A stretch of DNA of 64,000 nucleotides from Achromobacter xylosoxidans (GCF_002192695.1 NZ_MTLG01000055.1:62001-126000), one strand, 5' to 3'; numbered from the stretch's first letter, positions 36,381 to 46,397 are shown. Made by a program: numbers and translations. Notes: generated by a model not told the origin, from the letters alone.

Positions 36381-37113
36381 GGCGCCGGCCCTGGCCGGCC
36401 TGGCGCCAGGCGCGCCCGGCCGGGCCTTGCCCGACGCCTTCTTCGACCGCGACGCCGCGCAGCTGGCGCGCGAGTTGCCGGGCAAGATCATCCGGCATCG
36501 CGTGGGCGGCCTGTGGCTGTCGGCCCGCATCATCGAGACCGAAGCCTATTACCTGGCAGAGAAGGGCAGCCATGCGTCGCTGGGCTACACCCACAAGCGG
36601 CGCGCCCTGTTCATGGACGGCGGCACGGTCTACATGTATTACGCCCGTGGCGGCGATTCGCTGAACTTCAGCGCCGGCGGGCCGGGCAACGCCGTGCTGA
36701 TCAAATCCGCCTATCCTTGGACGGACGCGCTGTCCGGACCGCAGGCGCTGGCCCGCATGCTGCAGTTGAATCCGGATGCGCAGGGGCGGCCGCGGCCGGT
36801 CTCCGGCCTGTGCGCCGGCCAGACCCTGCTGTGCCGGGCGCTGGGCCTGAAAGTGCCGGACTGGGACGCGCGCAGTTTCGATCCGCAGGCACTGTACGTG
36901 GAGGATGTGGGGGAATCGCCCGAGGCCCTGATCTGCACCACGCGCCTGGGCATACCCCTGGGGCGGGACGAACATCTGCACTACCGCTTTGTCGACCCGG
37001 GCTACACCGCCTTCTGCACGCGCAATCCGTTGCGCCGCGGACAGCGCGCCGGCCATGACTATGTCTGGGTGGACCGCCAGGGCGTGGTGTTGCGGCAGGC
37101 GCCGCAGCCCTAG
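36340..37113 (+). CDS. 3-methyladenine DNA glycosylase, AAG/MPG type
   Basis: Removes alkylated purines from DNA. The 257-residue protein has the catalytic Glu in ARIIETEAYY, then HASLGYTHKRRALFMDGGTVYMYY, and the C-terminal region of the family. The predicted start is a TTG at 36340 with GAGGTG upstream, giving a 41-base overlap with the previous gene; the first ~25 residues are not conserved, so a start slightly further in is possible. The usual HHCLN at the base-flipping strand reads GDSLNF here, an unusual variant. Confidence 0.88.
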   Translation: MASAKNATANVSPEAPALAGLAPGAPGRALPDAFFDRDAAQLARELPGKIIRHRVGGLWLSARIIETEAYYLAEKGSHASLGYTHKRRALFMDGGTVYMYYARGGDSLNFSAGGPGNAVLIKSAYPWTDALSGPQALARMLQLNPDAQGRPRPVSGLCAGQTLLCRALGLKVPDWDARSFDPQALYVEDVGESPEALICTTRLGIPLGRDEHLHYRFVDPGYTAFCTRNPLRRGQRAGHDYVWVDRQGVVLRQAPQP

Positions 37114-37153
37114 CTGATCGGAATGCGTGCTGGCCGTGGCTGCGGTGGGCGCC

Positions 37154-37852
37154 TCAGAACCCGTTCGTGGCAATGCGTTCGGCCAGGGCCGCGCGCATGC
37201 GCATGTACTTGCGCTGGATGCGCCGAGTGTTCAGCCGTTTGCTCCAGGCATAGATCGGGATCAGCGGCAGCCCGCCGAAGCCATCGATCAGGTACAGGCC
37301 CTGCTTGCCGTCGGCGTTCAGGCCGCAGGCGATGTTGCTGGCGGAGACGTCATGCAGCACCACGTGGGCATCGGCCAGGTCCTGGAAGAATTCGTCGAGC
37401 TGCGCGCTGAGGGCGTCGTCCAGCTTGCCTTGCTTGGCCAAGTCCGTCACGGTGGGAGCGATGTTGCCGTTGGCGTCGCAGATTTTTTCGACCACCAGGC
37501 CCAGGCCCAGCGTGGTTTGGGCAACGCCGAGTATGCGCGCCATGGGCACCTGCCATACGCCAGAGGGGCGGGTGGTGGTGGTGACGTATTCGTAGAGTTC
37601 GGTCAGGTAGACGCGGTACGCGCTTTCGCGCTGGTACTGCTTGTACCAGCGCTTGAACGGGCGGGCTTCCAGGTAAATCGCGCGGGCGCGCATGTCCATG
37701 ACCTTGACGAGCAAGGACGGCATGTTGGGGTGCTGGAAGATGTGCCGGTCATGGCCGGAGGCGAGCGGCGTGGCGGCGTTCAGGTCCAACGGCCCGAAGA
37801 TGGACTGGAAAGACGCCGCGGGCGTACAGAGAGAGGGATCTGCGGGGTTCAA
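37154..37852 (-). CDS. yrbL: YrbL-family kinase-like protein
   Basis: A 232-residue protein of the YrbL family, PhoP-regulated in enterics, with a protein-kinase-like fold. Visible features are LASGHDRHIFQHP, a Lys in LLVKVMD, VVLHDVSASNIAC as catalytic loop, and LIDGFGG in place of the DFG motif. Its activity is unknown in any organism I can recall. It diverges from rmuC and is convergent with the glycosylase gene. Confidence 0.85.
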   Translation of the reverse strand: MNPADPSLCTPAASFQSIFGPLDLNAATPLASGHDRHIFQHPNMPSLLVKVMDMRARAIYLEARPFKRWYKQYQRESAYRVYLTELYEYVTTTTRPSGVWQVPMARILGVAQTTLGLGLVVEKICDANGNIAPTVTDLAKQGKLDDALSAQLDEFFQDLADAHVVLHDVSASNIACGLNADGKQGLYLIDGFGGLPLIPIYAWSKRLNTRRIQRKYMRMRAALAERIATNGF

Positions 37853-37964
37853 GAGGAGATCAAGCCTGTTTGGATGCTCCCGAGTTTAATCCTTGAGCCG
37901 GAGCATGGGTCCGCCAGATGCCGAGTCTCTGTTGGATTTACCAGGGAAGACGTTGCCGGAGTCC

Positions 37965-37970
37965 TACAAT
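37965..37970 (+). promoter_or_regulatory. Candidate -10 box for rmuC
   Basis: TACAAT 22 bases before the probable TTG start. No convincing -35 is visible. GGAG at 37979-37982 would be the ribosome site. Confidence 0.35.
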
Positions 37971-37992
37971 CCCGGCTTTGGAGACGCATCTT

Positions 37993-39390
37993 TTGAACGA
38001 CATTCATCTGCTTTGGATCGCCGCGGGCGGCGCCGTTCTGGCCTTTTTGGCGGCCTTGCTGGCATGGCTGCGCCCGCCTGCGCAGGACGCCCGGTTCGAC
38101 ACGCTGCTGGAAAGCCTGGAACGCAGCGAGCGCGCGCTGCGTTCCGACATCGCGGAAGGGCAGCGCGGCCTGCGCAGCGAATTCGCGGACTCTACCCGCG
38201 CTCTGCGGGTGGAGCTGTCGCAGTCGCATGGCGATCTGCGCGCCGGGCTGTCGCGCGACGCCCAGGCCGCGCGCGCCGAGTCGGCGGAATCCCTGGCGCG
38301 CTTTGCCGCTGGTTTCTCCGAGCAGTTGCAGGGCCTTATCCAGATCAACGAACGGCGCTTGATGGAAGTGCGGGCCACGGTGGACCAGCGCCTGCAATCG
38401 TTGCAAACCGACAACAGCGCCAAGCTCGACGAGATGCGCCGCACCGTGGACGAAAAGCTCCACGCCACGCTGGAGCAGCGCCTGGGCGAGTCCTTCAAGC
38501 TGGTGTCGGACCGCCTGGAGGCCGTGCACAAGGGCCTGGGCGAAATGCAGGCGCTGGCGGCCGGCGTGGGCGACCTGAAACGGGTGCTGACCAACGTCAA
38601 GTCGCGCGGCACCTGGGGCGAAGTGCAACTGGCCAGGCTGATCGAAGACAACATGACGCCGGACCAGTACGCCAGCAACATCAAGCCCGTGCCGGGCAGC
38701 GACGCGGTGGTGGAGTTCGCCATCCGCCTGCCGGGGCGCGGCGATGGCGGCGAACCCGTCTGGCTGCCGATCGACGCCAAGTTCCCCAAGGAAGAGTACG
38801 AGCGCCTCATGGATGCGCAGGAAGCCGCCGACATCGAAGGCGTGAAGAGCGCCGGGGCCGCGCTGGGCCGGGCCGTCGAGCTGCAGGCGCGCCTGATCGC
38901 GGGCAAGTACGTGGCGCCGCCGCACACCACCGACTTCGCCATCATGTTCCTGCCCACCGAGAGCCTGTACGCCGAGGTGCTGCGCCGCCCGGGTCTGCTG
39001 GACAAGCTGCATGACCTGCGCATCAACGTGGCGGGTCCCAGCAATCTGGCGGCGCTGCTCAACAGCCTGCAGATGGGCTTTCGCACCTTGGCGATCGAGC
39101 AGCGCTCGTCCGAGGTCTGGCAGGTGCTGCGCGCGGTCAAGACGGAGTTCGGCAAGTTCGGGGAATCGCTGGCCAGCGTCAAGAAGACCCTGGACACCGC
39201 CAGCAACAAGCTCGGCCAGACGGAAGTGCGCACCCGCGCGATGCTCAAGAACCTGAAAGCCGTCGAGGCGCTGCCTGAAGCCGACGCCCGGCTCCTGCTT
39301 GGCGCCGCGGACGAGGGCGACGCCGGGGACGACGAGGGCGACCAGGGCGACCAGGGCGACCAGGGCGCGCAGGCCGCAGGCCAGAACTGA
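37993..39390 (+). CDS. rmuC: DNA recombination protein RmuC
   Basis: Predicted nuclease-fold protein limiting recombination between inverted repeats. It is 465 residues from the TTG at 37993 (NDIHLLWIAAGG), which has GGAG upstream; an ATG at 37918 would add 25 non-conserved residues. It has an N-terminal membrane helix (about 5-25), a long coiled coil (about 35-190), and the RmuC core (GTWGEVQLARLIED, PIDAKFPKEEYERL). The tail has GDQ repeats from three tandem 9-base units near 39338-39366. Confidence 0.9.
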   Translation: MNDIHLLWIAAGGAVLAFLAALLAWLRPPAQDARFDTLLESLERSERALRSDIAEGQRGLRSEFADSTRALRVELSQSHGDLRAGLSRDAQAARAESAESLARFAAGFSEQLQGLIQINERRLMEVRATVDQRLQSLQTDNSAKLDEMRRTVDEKLHATLEQRLGESFKLVSDRLEAVHKGLGEMQALAAGVGDLKRVLTNVKSRGTWGEVQLARLIEDNMTPDQYASNIKPVPGSDAVVEFAIRLPGRGDGGEPVWLPIDAKFPKEEYERLMDAQEAADIEGVKSAGAALGRAVELQARLIAGKYVAPPHTTDFAIMFLPTESLYAEVLRRPGLLDKLHDLRINVAGPSNLAALLNSLQMGFRTLAIEQRSSEVWQVLRAVKTEFGKFGESLASVKKTLDTASNKLGQTEVRTRAMLKNLKAVEALPEADARLLLGAADEGDAGDDEGDQGDQGDQGAQAAGQN

Positions 39391-39496
39391 TCCGGTGCCG
39401 GCGGCATCGCAGGGGCGTGAGCTTGTTGCCCGCTGCGACTGCCGATATCCTGGCGCTAGCGGCAATCCGCCGTCAGACACCTGGAGCATTGCAAGC

Positions 39497-41026
39497 ATGA
39501 GCACCGCTGAACGCCATGATTCCTCCACCCTGGACGCGACGGCGCTGGGCGCCGATATCGCACAAGGGGCCACCACTGCGCTTGTTGCGATGCAGCAGGC
39601 GGTGGACCGGGTGGCGGCCCGCAATCCCACGATCAACGCGGCCTGCGGCCTGCAGGCGGAAATCGGCCTGCGCCTGGCGCAGTCGCTGGACGAGGAATTG
39701 GCCGGCTTGTCGCAGGAACAGCGGCTGGCGCAGTTGCGCAAGCGTCCGTTCCTGGGCGTGCCGACCTTGCTCAAGGACCTGGGCACGGCGGCACTGGGCC
39801 TGCCCAGCGCCATGGGCTCGGTGTTGTACGGCCAGGTGGAATGGAACGTCGACGCCGAGATCGTCAAGCGCTACCGCCGCGCTGGCCTGATTCCGTTTGG
39901 CCGCACGACCAGCGCGGAACTGGGCCTGAGCCCCACCACCGAATCGCCGGTCTACGGACCGGCCACCCAGAACCCCTGGAAGGCCGGCCACAGCGCCGGC
40001 GGCTCCAGCGGCGGCGCGGGCGCCGCGCTGGCCAGCGGCATGGTGCGCATCGCCCATGGCAGCGATGGCGGCGGGTCGATCCGCATTCCCTCGTCCTGCT
40101 GCGGCGTGCTGGGCCTGAAGCCCTCGCGCGGCCTGATGCCGTTGGGCCCGCTGAAGGGTGAAGGCTGGGGCGGCCTGGCCACCGAACACATGATGACCTT
40201 GTCGGTGCGCGACTGCGCCGCGTCGCTGGACATCAGCGCCGGCGCCGACGTGGGCGCGCCTTATGCCGCGCCGGCGCTGCCGGCGGATTCCTATCGCGCC
40301 GTGGTGGCGCGCGTCGCCGCCGATCCGCAATCGGCCGCGCGGCGCCGTATCGCCTTCGTCAATACGACCTACGAGGGGGAGGCCATCCACCCCGAAGTGG
40401 CGGCCGCCGTGGACGAGGCCGCGCGCCTTTTCGCTTCGCTGGGCCATGAGCTGGCGCCTGCCGCGCCGCCGGTGGGATCCGAGGAGGTGCTGTCGCCCAT
40501 GCTGCCGCTCATCGCCAGCGCGGCGGCCAACGCCATCGACGCCTTCGTGGCCGCGCGCGGCCGCCGGCTGGCCGCCGACGAACTGCAGCCGACCACGCTG
40601 GGCGCGCGTGAGTACGCCCGCGCCATCTCGGGCGCGCAGTACGTGGCCTGCGTCGATACCTGCCACGAGATCACGCGCCGGGTCGGCCGCTTCCTGGAAC
40701 GCGACGGCGCGCATGGCTACGACCTGTTCCTGAGCCCGGTGCTGGCGCAGCCACCGGCGCCCATCGGCCGCTACGCCATGGACAACGCCGATTACCTGGC
40801 CTACCGTCTGGGCAAGAAGGGCGTCATCGGCTATTCGCCTTTTGCGCCCCTGGCCAACCTGACCGGCATGCCCGCCATCTCCATCCCCTTCGGCATGTCG
40901 TCCGACGGCCTGCCGATCGGCATCCAGCTCATGGGGCCGTTGGGCAGCGAGGCGCTGCTGCTGGAATTGGCGGCGCAGGTCGAGGCGCTGCGGCCCTGGG
41001 CCCTGGTGGCGCCGATGGCCAGATAG
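39497..41026 (+). CDS. Amidase-signature family amidase
   Basis: Ser-cisSer-Lys hydrolase of 509 residues. It has the catalytic Lys near residue 93 (TLLKDLG), the Gly/Ser-rich loop GHSAGGSSGGAGAALASGM, and the nucleophile segment GSDGGGSIRIPSS. The C-terminal ANLTGMPAISIPFGMSSDGLPIGIQLMG closes the family pattern. No GatB or GatC lies nearby, so it is a catabolic or detoxifying amidase, not the tRNA amidotransferase. It is followed by aidB after 63 bases. Confidence 0.92.
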   Translation: MSTAERHDSSTLDATALGADIAQGATTALVAMQQAVDRVAARNPTINAACGLQAEIGLRLAQSLDEELAGLSQEQRLAQLRKRPFLGVPTLLKDLGTAALGLPSAMGSVLYGQVEWNVDAEIVKRYRRAGLIPFGRTTSAELGLSPTTESPVYGPATQNPWKAGHSAGGSSGGAGAALASGMVRIAHGSDGGGSIRIPSSCCGVLGLKPSRGLMPLGPLKGEGWGGLATEHMMTLSVRDCAASLDISAGADVGAPYAAPALPADSYRAVVARVAADPQSAARRRIAFVNTTYEGEAIHPEVAAAVDEAARLFASLGHELAPAAPPVGSEEVLSPMLPLIASAAANAIDAFVAARGRRLAADELQPTTLGAREYARAISGAQYVACVDTCHEITRRVGRFLERDGAHGYDLFLSPVLAQPPAPIGRYAMDNADYLAYRLGKKGVIGYSPFAPLANLTGMPAISIPFGMSSDGLPIGIQLMGPLGSEALLLELAAQVEALRPWALVAPMAR

Positions 41027-41089
41027 GCCCGAAGGGGCAGACCGCGCCGGGGCGGGCGGCGCATCAGAGGACCGATCCAGGGAGCAGCC

Positions 41090-42751
41090 ATGTCATCGTT
41101 TGCGACGCACAACGTATCCAACCAGGTGCCGCCCCTGGAGGACTACTCCTTGTACGAGACCGACCCGGCCTTGCGCGAGGCGGTGCGGCGCGAAGGCGCG
41201 CAAGCCTGGGCGACTGATCTGGCGGCGCATGGCGCCTGGCTGGGCCGTGCACAGACGCTGGAAGCCGGCGCGCAGGCCAACCGCTGCCCGCCACGCCTGA
41301 TCAGCTACGACCGCGGCGGCCATCGCATCGACCGCGTCGAATTCCACCCGTCCTGGAATCTGCTGATGGGCGGCATCATGGCGCGCGGCCTGCACAGCCG
41401 CGCCTGGGCGCAGCCCGAGCCGGGCGCGCAGGTGGCGCGGGCCGCGGCCTATCTCATGCAGGGCCAGGTCGAGGCGGGCAGCCTGTGTCCCACCACCATG
41501 ACGTTTGCCGCGGTGCCGCTGCTGCAGCGCGAACCCGCGGGTGTCGTGGACTTCGGCGGGCAGTGGCTGAACGCCCTGTATTCACGGGAGTTCGACGGCG
41601 CCGACGCGCCGCTGGCCGCCAAGCGCTCGGCCCTGATCGGCATGGGCCTGACGGAAAAGCAGGGCGGTTCGGACCTGCGCGCCGTCACCACGCGCGCCAC
41701 GCCGGTAGGCGCGCCCGGCCGCGGCCGCGCCTACTTGCTGGTCGGCCATAAATGGTTTTTTTCGGTGCCGCAGGCCGACGCGCACCTGGTGCTGGCCCAG
41801 ACCGACGAAGGGCTCAGCTGCTTTTTCGTGCCGCGCTGGATACCGGACGGACCGCGCAATGCCGTGCGCGTGCGCCGGCTCAAGGACAAGCTCGGCAACC
41901 GCAGCAACGCCAGCGCGGAGGTCGAGTTCGAGGATGCCTGGGGCGTCATGGTGGGCGAACCGGGCCGTGGCCTGGCGGTGCTGCTGGAGATGGCCGCCAC
42001 CACCCGGCTGGATTGCGTGCTGGGCAGCGCGGCGTTGCTGCGGCAGGCGCTGGTGCAGTCGGCCCATCATGCGCGCCACCGCCACGCCTTTGGCAAGCCC
42101 TTGATCGAACAGCCGCTGATGCGCAACGTGCTGGCCGATCTTGCGCTTGAAAGCGAGGCGGCCATGGCGCTGGGCCTGCGGCTGGCGCGCGCTGTGGACG
42201 AGCGTGGCGATGCCAGCGCGCGGGCCCTGGTCCGCGTGGGCACGCCGGCCGCCAAGCTCTGGGTCTGCAAGCGGGCCATCGCCGCGGTGGCTGAATGCAT
42301 GGAAGTCTGGGGCGGCAACGGCTACGTGGACGACGGTCCCATGCCCCGGCTTTACCGTGAAACCCCGGTCAATTCCATCTGGGAAGGCTCCGGCAACGTG
42401 ATGGCGCTGGACGTGTTGCGGGCCTTGCAACGCGAGGCCGGCGCGCTGCCCGCGCTGGAGCGCGAGTTCGCGCAGGCGGCGGGCCAGTACCAGGACTTCG
42501 ACGACGCGCTGGCGCGTTGGCGGGCCTTGCTGGCCGACGGCGCCCAGGCCGAGTTCCAGGCGCGCCGCATTGCCGCCGGCCTGGCGCGGTTGTGGCAGGC
42601 GGCCTTGCTGATCCAGCATGCGCCTGCGCCGGTGGCTCGGGCTTTTGTCGCCAGCCGCCTGAGCGCGGGCGGCGGCGTGTTCGGCGAACTGGCGGCGGAC
42701 GCGGATGCGCAGGCCATCCTGGCGCGGGCGTGGCCTGCCGCCGCGTGCTAA
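41090..42751 (+). CDS. aidB: AidB-type acyl-CoA dehydrogenase
   Basis: FAD-binding protein of 553 residues related to AidB of the adaptive response to alkylation. It has the AidB-type N-terminus ([19 protein letters not shown]), [14 protein letters not shown], and the C-terminal [18 protein letters not shown] followed by [26 protein letters not shown] precedes the ATG. rpiA follows after 38 bases and may be cotranscribed. Confidence 0.92.
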   Translation: MSSFATHNVSNQVPPLEDYSLYETDPALREAVRREGAQAWATDLAAHGAWLGRAQTLEAGAQANRCPPRLISYDRGGHRIDRVEFHPSWNLLMGGIMARGLHSRAWAQPEPGAQVARAAAYLMQGQVEAGSLCPTTMTFAAVPLLQREPAGVVDFGGQWLNALYSREFDGADAPLAAKRSALIGMGLTEKQGGSDLRAVTTRATPVGAPGRGRAYLLVGHKWFFSVPQADAHLVLAQTDEGLSCFFVPRWIPDGPRNAVRVRRLKDKLGNRSNASAEVEFEDAWGVMVGEPGRGLAVLLEMAATTRLDCVLGSAALLRQALVQSAHHARHRHAFGKPLIEQPLMRNVLADLALESEAAMALGLRLARAVDERGDASARALVRVGTPAAKLWVCKRAIAAVAECMEVWGGNGYVDDGPMPRLYRETPVNSIWEGSGNVMALDVLRALQREAGALPALEREFAQAAGQYQDFDDALARWRALLADGAQAEFQARRIAAGLARLWQAALLIQHAPAPVARAFVASRLSAGGGVFGELAADADAQAILARAWPAAAC

Positions 42752-42789
42752 ATTTCCTGGCTCAAACAACCTTCCCGCATTTTTCCGCC

Positions 42790-43470
42790 ATGCTTTCCCA
42801 GCAAGAACTCAAGCAGCAAGCCGCCGACGCGGCCCTGGAATTCGTTGAACAGGTCGCCGGCCCGGACGCCATCATCGGCGTGGGCACGGGCTCCACGGCG
42901 GATCTCTTCATCGACGGCCTGGCCCGTTTCAAGGGCCGGATCGCCGGCACGGTGGCCAGTTCCGAGCGCAGCGCCGCCCGGCTTGCCGGACATGGGCTGA
43001 AGGTGCTGGACCTGAACGACATCACGACGATGCCGATCTACGTCGACGGCGCCGACGAGATCGACGCCAACCTGCACATGATCAAGGGCGGCGGCGGCGC
43101 GCTGACGCGCGAGAAGATCGTGGCCTCCGTCGCCGAGCGCTTCATCTGCATCGCCGACGAATCCAAGCTGGTGCAGACCATGGGCAAGTTCCCGCTGCCG
43201 GTCGAAGTCATTCCCATGGCCCGCGAGTCCGTGGCGCGCGCCCTGGCGGCGCTGGGCGGCCAGCCCAAGCTGCGCGAGGGATTCGTCACCGATAACGGCA
43301 ACATCATCCTGGACGTGTCCGGCCTGTCCATCACCGACGCGCTGGGCCTGGAAGCCCGGGTCAACAACCTGGCGGGCGTGGTGACCTGCGGCCTGTTCGC
43401 GATCGCGGGCGCCGACGTGGCCCTGCTGGCCACGCAGAACGGCATCCGCCGCCTGGACCGCCGCGCCTGA
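42790..43470 (+). CDS. rpiA: Ribose-5-phosphate isomerase A
   Basis: Interconverts ribose-5-phosphate and ribulose-5-phosphate in the pentose phosphate pathway. The 226-residue protein has [37 protein letters not shown] (catalytic Asp, Glu and Lys), and a full C-terminus. No strong ribosome site precedes the ATG. Confidence 0.97.
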   Translation: MLSQQELKQQAADAALEFVEQVAGPDAIIGVGTGSTADLFIDGLARFKGRIAGTVASSERSAARLAGHGLKVLDLNDITTMPIYVDGADEIDANLHMIKGGGGALTREKIVASVAERFICIADESKLVQTMGKFPLPVEVIPMARESVARALAALGGQPKLREGFVTDNGNIILDVSGLSITDALGLEARVNNLAGVVTCGLFAIAGADVALLATQNGIRRLDRRA

Positions 43471-43543
43471 TTCCGCTTCCGGCGATCTCCGGCATGGCCC
43501 CGGCCGGCCCGCCTTGTGGCCGCCGGGGACCGCATTCATAATC

Positions 43544-43561
43544 CTGTCACACTTGGGTCAT
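43544..43561 (+). promoter_or_regulatory. Pho-box-like site upstream of phoU
   Basis: CTGTCAC followed exactly 11 bases later by GGGTCAT, matching the two-repeat layout of a PhoB site (consensus half CTGTCAT). It lies about 85 bases before the phoU ATG. Confidence 0.5.
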
Positions 43562-43644
43562 AACCTTGCGGGTTGTGCAAGCCCACCCCCGTAATATCCT
43601 TTTATCAGGGCAGTGCAATGAGACCAACCACGCAGGGAGCCCGG

Positions 43645-44364
43645 ATGTCGGAGCATACAAACAAGCAGTTCGATGCGGACCTGGAAAGCGTCCGTTCGCA
43701 GTTCCTGCAAATGGGCGGCTTGGTGGAAGCCATGATCCAGGAGGCCATCGACGCGCTCGCCAGCGGCGACATGTCGCTGGTCGACAAGGTTCGCGAGCGG
43801 GAAAAGGAAGTCAACCGCCACGAAGTCGAAATCGACGAGAGCATCAGCCGCATCCTGGCGCGCCACCAGCCCACCGCCATCGACCTGCGCATGCTGATGG
43901 CCGTGTCCAAGATGCTGACCGACATGGAGCGTTCCGGCGATGAAGCCGAGAAGGTCGCCACCGTCGCGCGCCGCATCCACGAAGCCGAGCTGCGCCACAT
44001 CCCGGTGATCGAGCTGCGCCACATGGCCGCCAATGTGCGCACCATGCTGCATCAGGCGCTGGACGCGTTCGCCCGCCTCGATCCCATCCAGGCCGCCGCC
44101 GTCGTGCGCAGCGACAAGGAAGTGGACAAGGAATGGAAGGGCGCGCTGCGCCACCTGATCACCTACATGATCGAAGACCCGCGCACCATCTCGCGCGCCA
44201 TCGACATGATCTTCATCGCTCGCGCGCTGGAACGCATCGGCGACCATGCCAAGAACATGTCCGAACGCGTGATCTACATGGTCAAGGGCGCCGACGTGCG
44301 CCATACCGGCGTGAAGAACACCGAACGCCTGGCGCGCGGCGAAGAAGAAGACACGGAAGAGTAA
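43645..44364 (+). CDS. phoU: Phosphate signalling protein PhoU
   Basis: Links the Pst phosphate transporter to PhoR/PhoB signalling. The 239-residue protein is two repeated three-helix bundles with the metal-binding E-x-x-x-D patterns (DMERSGDEAEKVATVARR and ALERIGDHAKNMSERV). The ATG at 43645 (MSEHTNKQFDADLE) has GGGAG close upstream; an ATG 27 bases earlier has no ribosome site. The gene stands alone, without pstSCAB or phoBR, behind a possible PhoB site, and faces the phospholipase C-like gene. Confidence 0.95.
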   Translation: MSEHTNKQFDADLESVRSQFLQMGGLVEAMIQEAIDALASGDMSLVDKVREREKEVNRHEVEIDESISRILARHQPTAIDLRMLMAVSKMLTDMERSGDEAEKVATVARRIHEAELRHIPVIELRHMAANVRTMLHQALDAFARLDPIQAAAVVRSDKEVDKEWKGALRHLITYMIEDPRTISRAIDMIFIARALERIGDHAKNMSERVIYMVKGADVRHTGVKNTERLARGEEEDTEE

Positions 44365-44376
44365 TCGCCGCAGTCT

Positions 44377-44402
44377 GACGCCCGGCGGCCTCGCCGGGCG
44401 TC
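44377..44402. terminator. Hairpin between convergent phoU and phospholipase gene
   Basis: Perfect 10-bp stem GACGCCCGGC-GGCCTC-GCCGGGCGTC with no T-run. It is likely the shared 3'-end structure. Confidence 0.6.
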
Positions 44403-44444
44403 TGGCTTCGGAGATTGCGTCGCGGCGCCGCCAAACGCCTTGCG

Positions 44445-46397
44445 TCAGTCCAGCGGCAGCGCCGCCCCAGCTTGTAGGCGGGGGTCCGGCAGGCCGGGTT
44501 TGCCGGCGTCGATGCGGCCCGCCAGCCTGCGGCCGAAGGCCGGCATGGCGGGCGCGCTGACCTCCAGGTCGTACCATCCCTGGCAACCGCCATAGGCGAG
44601 TTCCAGCGAGCCGTCCGCCTGCACGTGCGCCATGGCGCACCAGCCGTCGCCCATGCGCGACTCCACCTTTACCGGCTGCGGCGTTTCGCCGCGATTGACG
44701 AGGCGCAGGGTCAAGCCTGCCGCCGCGTGGATGACTTGCGCCTCCAGCGTGCCCGCATCGCGCGCATCGCCGCGGAATTGCCGGTGCAGGCCGTCGGGAC
44801 CCAGCAGCCACAGGTCATAGGAGCCGCCCGCGTGCAGGCGCCAGCCGTCGTCCAGCCGTGCGCCCGCGCCCACGGTGTAGCGGCGCGGAGCGTGTTCCAG
44901 TGCGTGGCGGTCATACACCTGCAGCACCGCGCCCGCGACGCCGGGGTTGCGCAGGGTCAGCCGGTAATGCCCGCCGTCGGCAGCCATCCTGCCCTGGACA
45001 TCCAGTGCATAGGGAATGGCGCAGGCCTGGCGGCGGCCTTCGGCGTGGGCGCCGCGGTCGGCAGCGAAGTCGAAGGCCGAGGTGAGGTCGCCGGCGATCT
45101 CGCGCCGCCAGGCGCTGATATTGGGTTCGAGCACGCCGAAGCGCGCCTCCAGGAAGCGGATCACCGAGGTGTGGTCGAACACCTGCGAGTTGACCCAGCC
45201 GCCGCGGCTCCAGGGCGAGACCACCAGCATGGGCACGCGCGGCCCCAGTCCGAATCCGCGGCCGTGCAGGCCCGCGGGATCGTCCCGCGTGGCGGCGCTG
45301 GGACCGTGGCGCGCGTCGTGGTACTCGCCGTCCAGCTCGACCGTGGACAGGCCGCCGGGCAGGCCGCCGGCCGCGCGGGCGGGCGGCGCGGGTGGGGGCA
45401 TGTGATCGAAGAAGCAGTCGTTCTCGTCATAGGTGACGAAAAACACGCAACGGCTCCAGACCTCCGGATTGCGCGTCAGTATCTCCAGCACGCGTTCCGT
45501 GTAGGCGCCGCCCCGCGCGGGCGAGGAGACCTCGGGGTGCTCGGAGTCGGGGGTGGGCGCGATGATCCACGACACCTGCGGCAGCGTGCCCTGGGCGACG
45601 TCGCGGGCCAGCTCGTCCAGCGTGTAGGTGGACAGGCCGCGGTCGCGCAAGGGGGCGTCGGCGCCGCCGTCCGCGTGCTGCCGGCGGTACTGCCGGAAGC
45701 CCGCCAGCGGGTTGTCGTGATAGTTGTCGGCCATGTCCTGGTAGATGCGCCAGTCCACGCCGGCAGTCTGCAGACGTTCGGGATAGGTGGTCCAGGCGTA
45801 GCCTTCGCTGGCGGAACCCAGGCGATCGTAGGTGTTGACCAGGGCCGGGCCGCCGGCCAGGCCCTGCGGATCATTGGTGCCGGTCCACAGGAACAGGCGG
45901 TTGGGATTGGTGCCGGCGTGGATCGAGCAATGATAGGCGTCGCACAAGGTAAAGGCGTTTGCCAGCGCGGTCTGGAACGGTATCTCCGCGCCGCGATAGG
46001 CGCCCATGCCCAGGCGGCTCTTGGCGGGCAGCCATTGGTCCATGCGGCCGTCGTTCCAGGCGCGCTGCGCATCATCCCAGGTGTGCGGCGTGATGTAGCC
46101 CACCTGCGCATCGCTGGCGTATTCCGCCTGCAAGGCATAGGGACGAACCTGTGTTGCGCCGTCAGCCTGCGTCAGCACGTTGCCGGCCAGCGTGGGTGCG
46201 GGATGCGGATCCGCGAAGCCGCGCACGCCGGGCAAGGTGCCGAAATAATGGTCGAAGGACCGGTTTTCCTGCATCAGGATCACGACGTGCCGCACATCCT
46301 GCAGGGTGCCCGTGCGGCGGTCGGGCCCGATGGCTAGCGCGCGCTCGATGGGCGAGGAGGGGACGGCGGAAGGGGACAGGCTCGATTCTTCTTTCAT
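44445..46397 (-). CDS. Phosphocholine-type phospholipase C
   Basis: Phosphoesterase-family enzyme of 650 residues: ILMQENRSFDHYFGTL (active-site Asn/Thr-type start), GTNPNRLFLWTG, FVTYDENDCFFDHM, and a PRVPMLVVSPWSRGG segment. Two C-terminal DUF756-type beta domains lie at about 450-640. Related enzymes are exported by the Tat system, but no twin-Arg signal is visible: the frame has a TAA 12 codons upstream of the ATG. The gene may be 5'-truncated or encode a cytoplasmic form. TATCAT ends 7 bases before the ATG. Confidence 0.88.
   Translation of the reverse strand: MKEESSLSPSAVPSSPIERALAIGPDRRTGTLQDVRHVVILMQENRSFDHYFGTLPGVRGFADPHPAPTLAGNVLTQADGATQVRPYALQAEYASDAQVGYITPHTWDDAQRAWNDGRMDQWLPAKSRLGMGAYRGAEIPFQTALANAFTLCDAYHCSIHAGTNPNRLFLWTGTNDPQGLAGGPALVNTYDRLGSASEGYAWTTYPERLQTAGVDWRIYQDMADNYHDNPLAGFRQYRRQHADGGADAPLRDRGLSTYTLDELARDVAQGTLPQVSWIIAPTPDSEHPEVSSPARGGAYTERVLEILTRNPEVWSRCVFFVTYDENDCFFDHMPPPAPPARAAGGLPGGLSTVELDGEYHDARHGPSAATRDDPAGLHGRGFGLGPRVPMLVVSPWSRGGWVNSQVFDHTSVIRFLEARFGVLEPNISAWRREIAGDLTSAFDFAADRGAHAEGRRQACAIPYALDVQGRMAADGGHYRLTLRNPGVAGAVLQVYDRHALEHAPRRYTVGAGARLDDGWRLHAGGSYDLWLLGPDGLHRQFRGDARDAGTLEAQVIHAAAGLTLRLVNRGETPQPVKVESRMGDGWCAMAHVQADGSLELAYGGCQGWYDLEVSAPAMPAFGRRLAGRIDAGKPGLPDPRLQAGAALPLD

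Noticed and set aside
39338-39366. Three 9-base tandem repeats at the rmuC 3' end as a functional repeat
   Set aside because: Simple in-frame slippage encoding a GDQ tail outside the conserved domain; no sign of a regulatory role.
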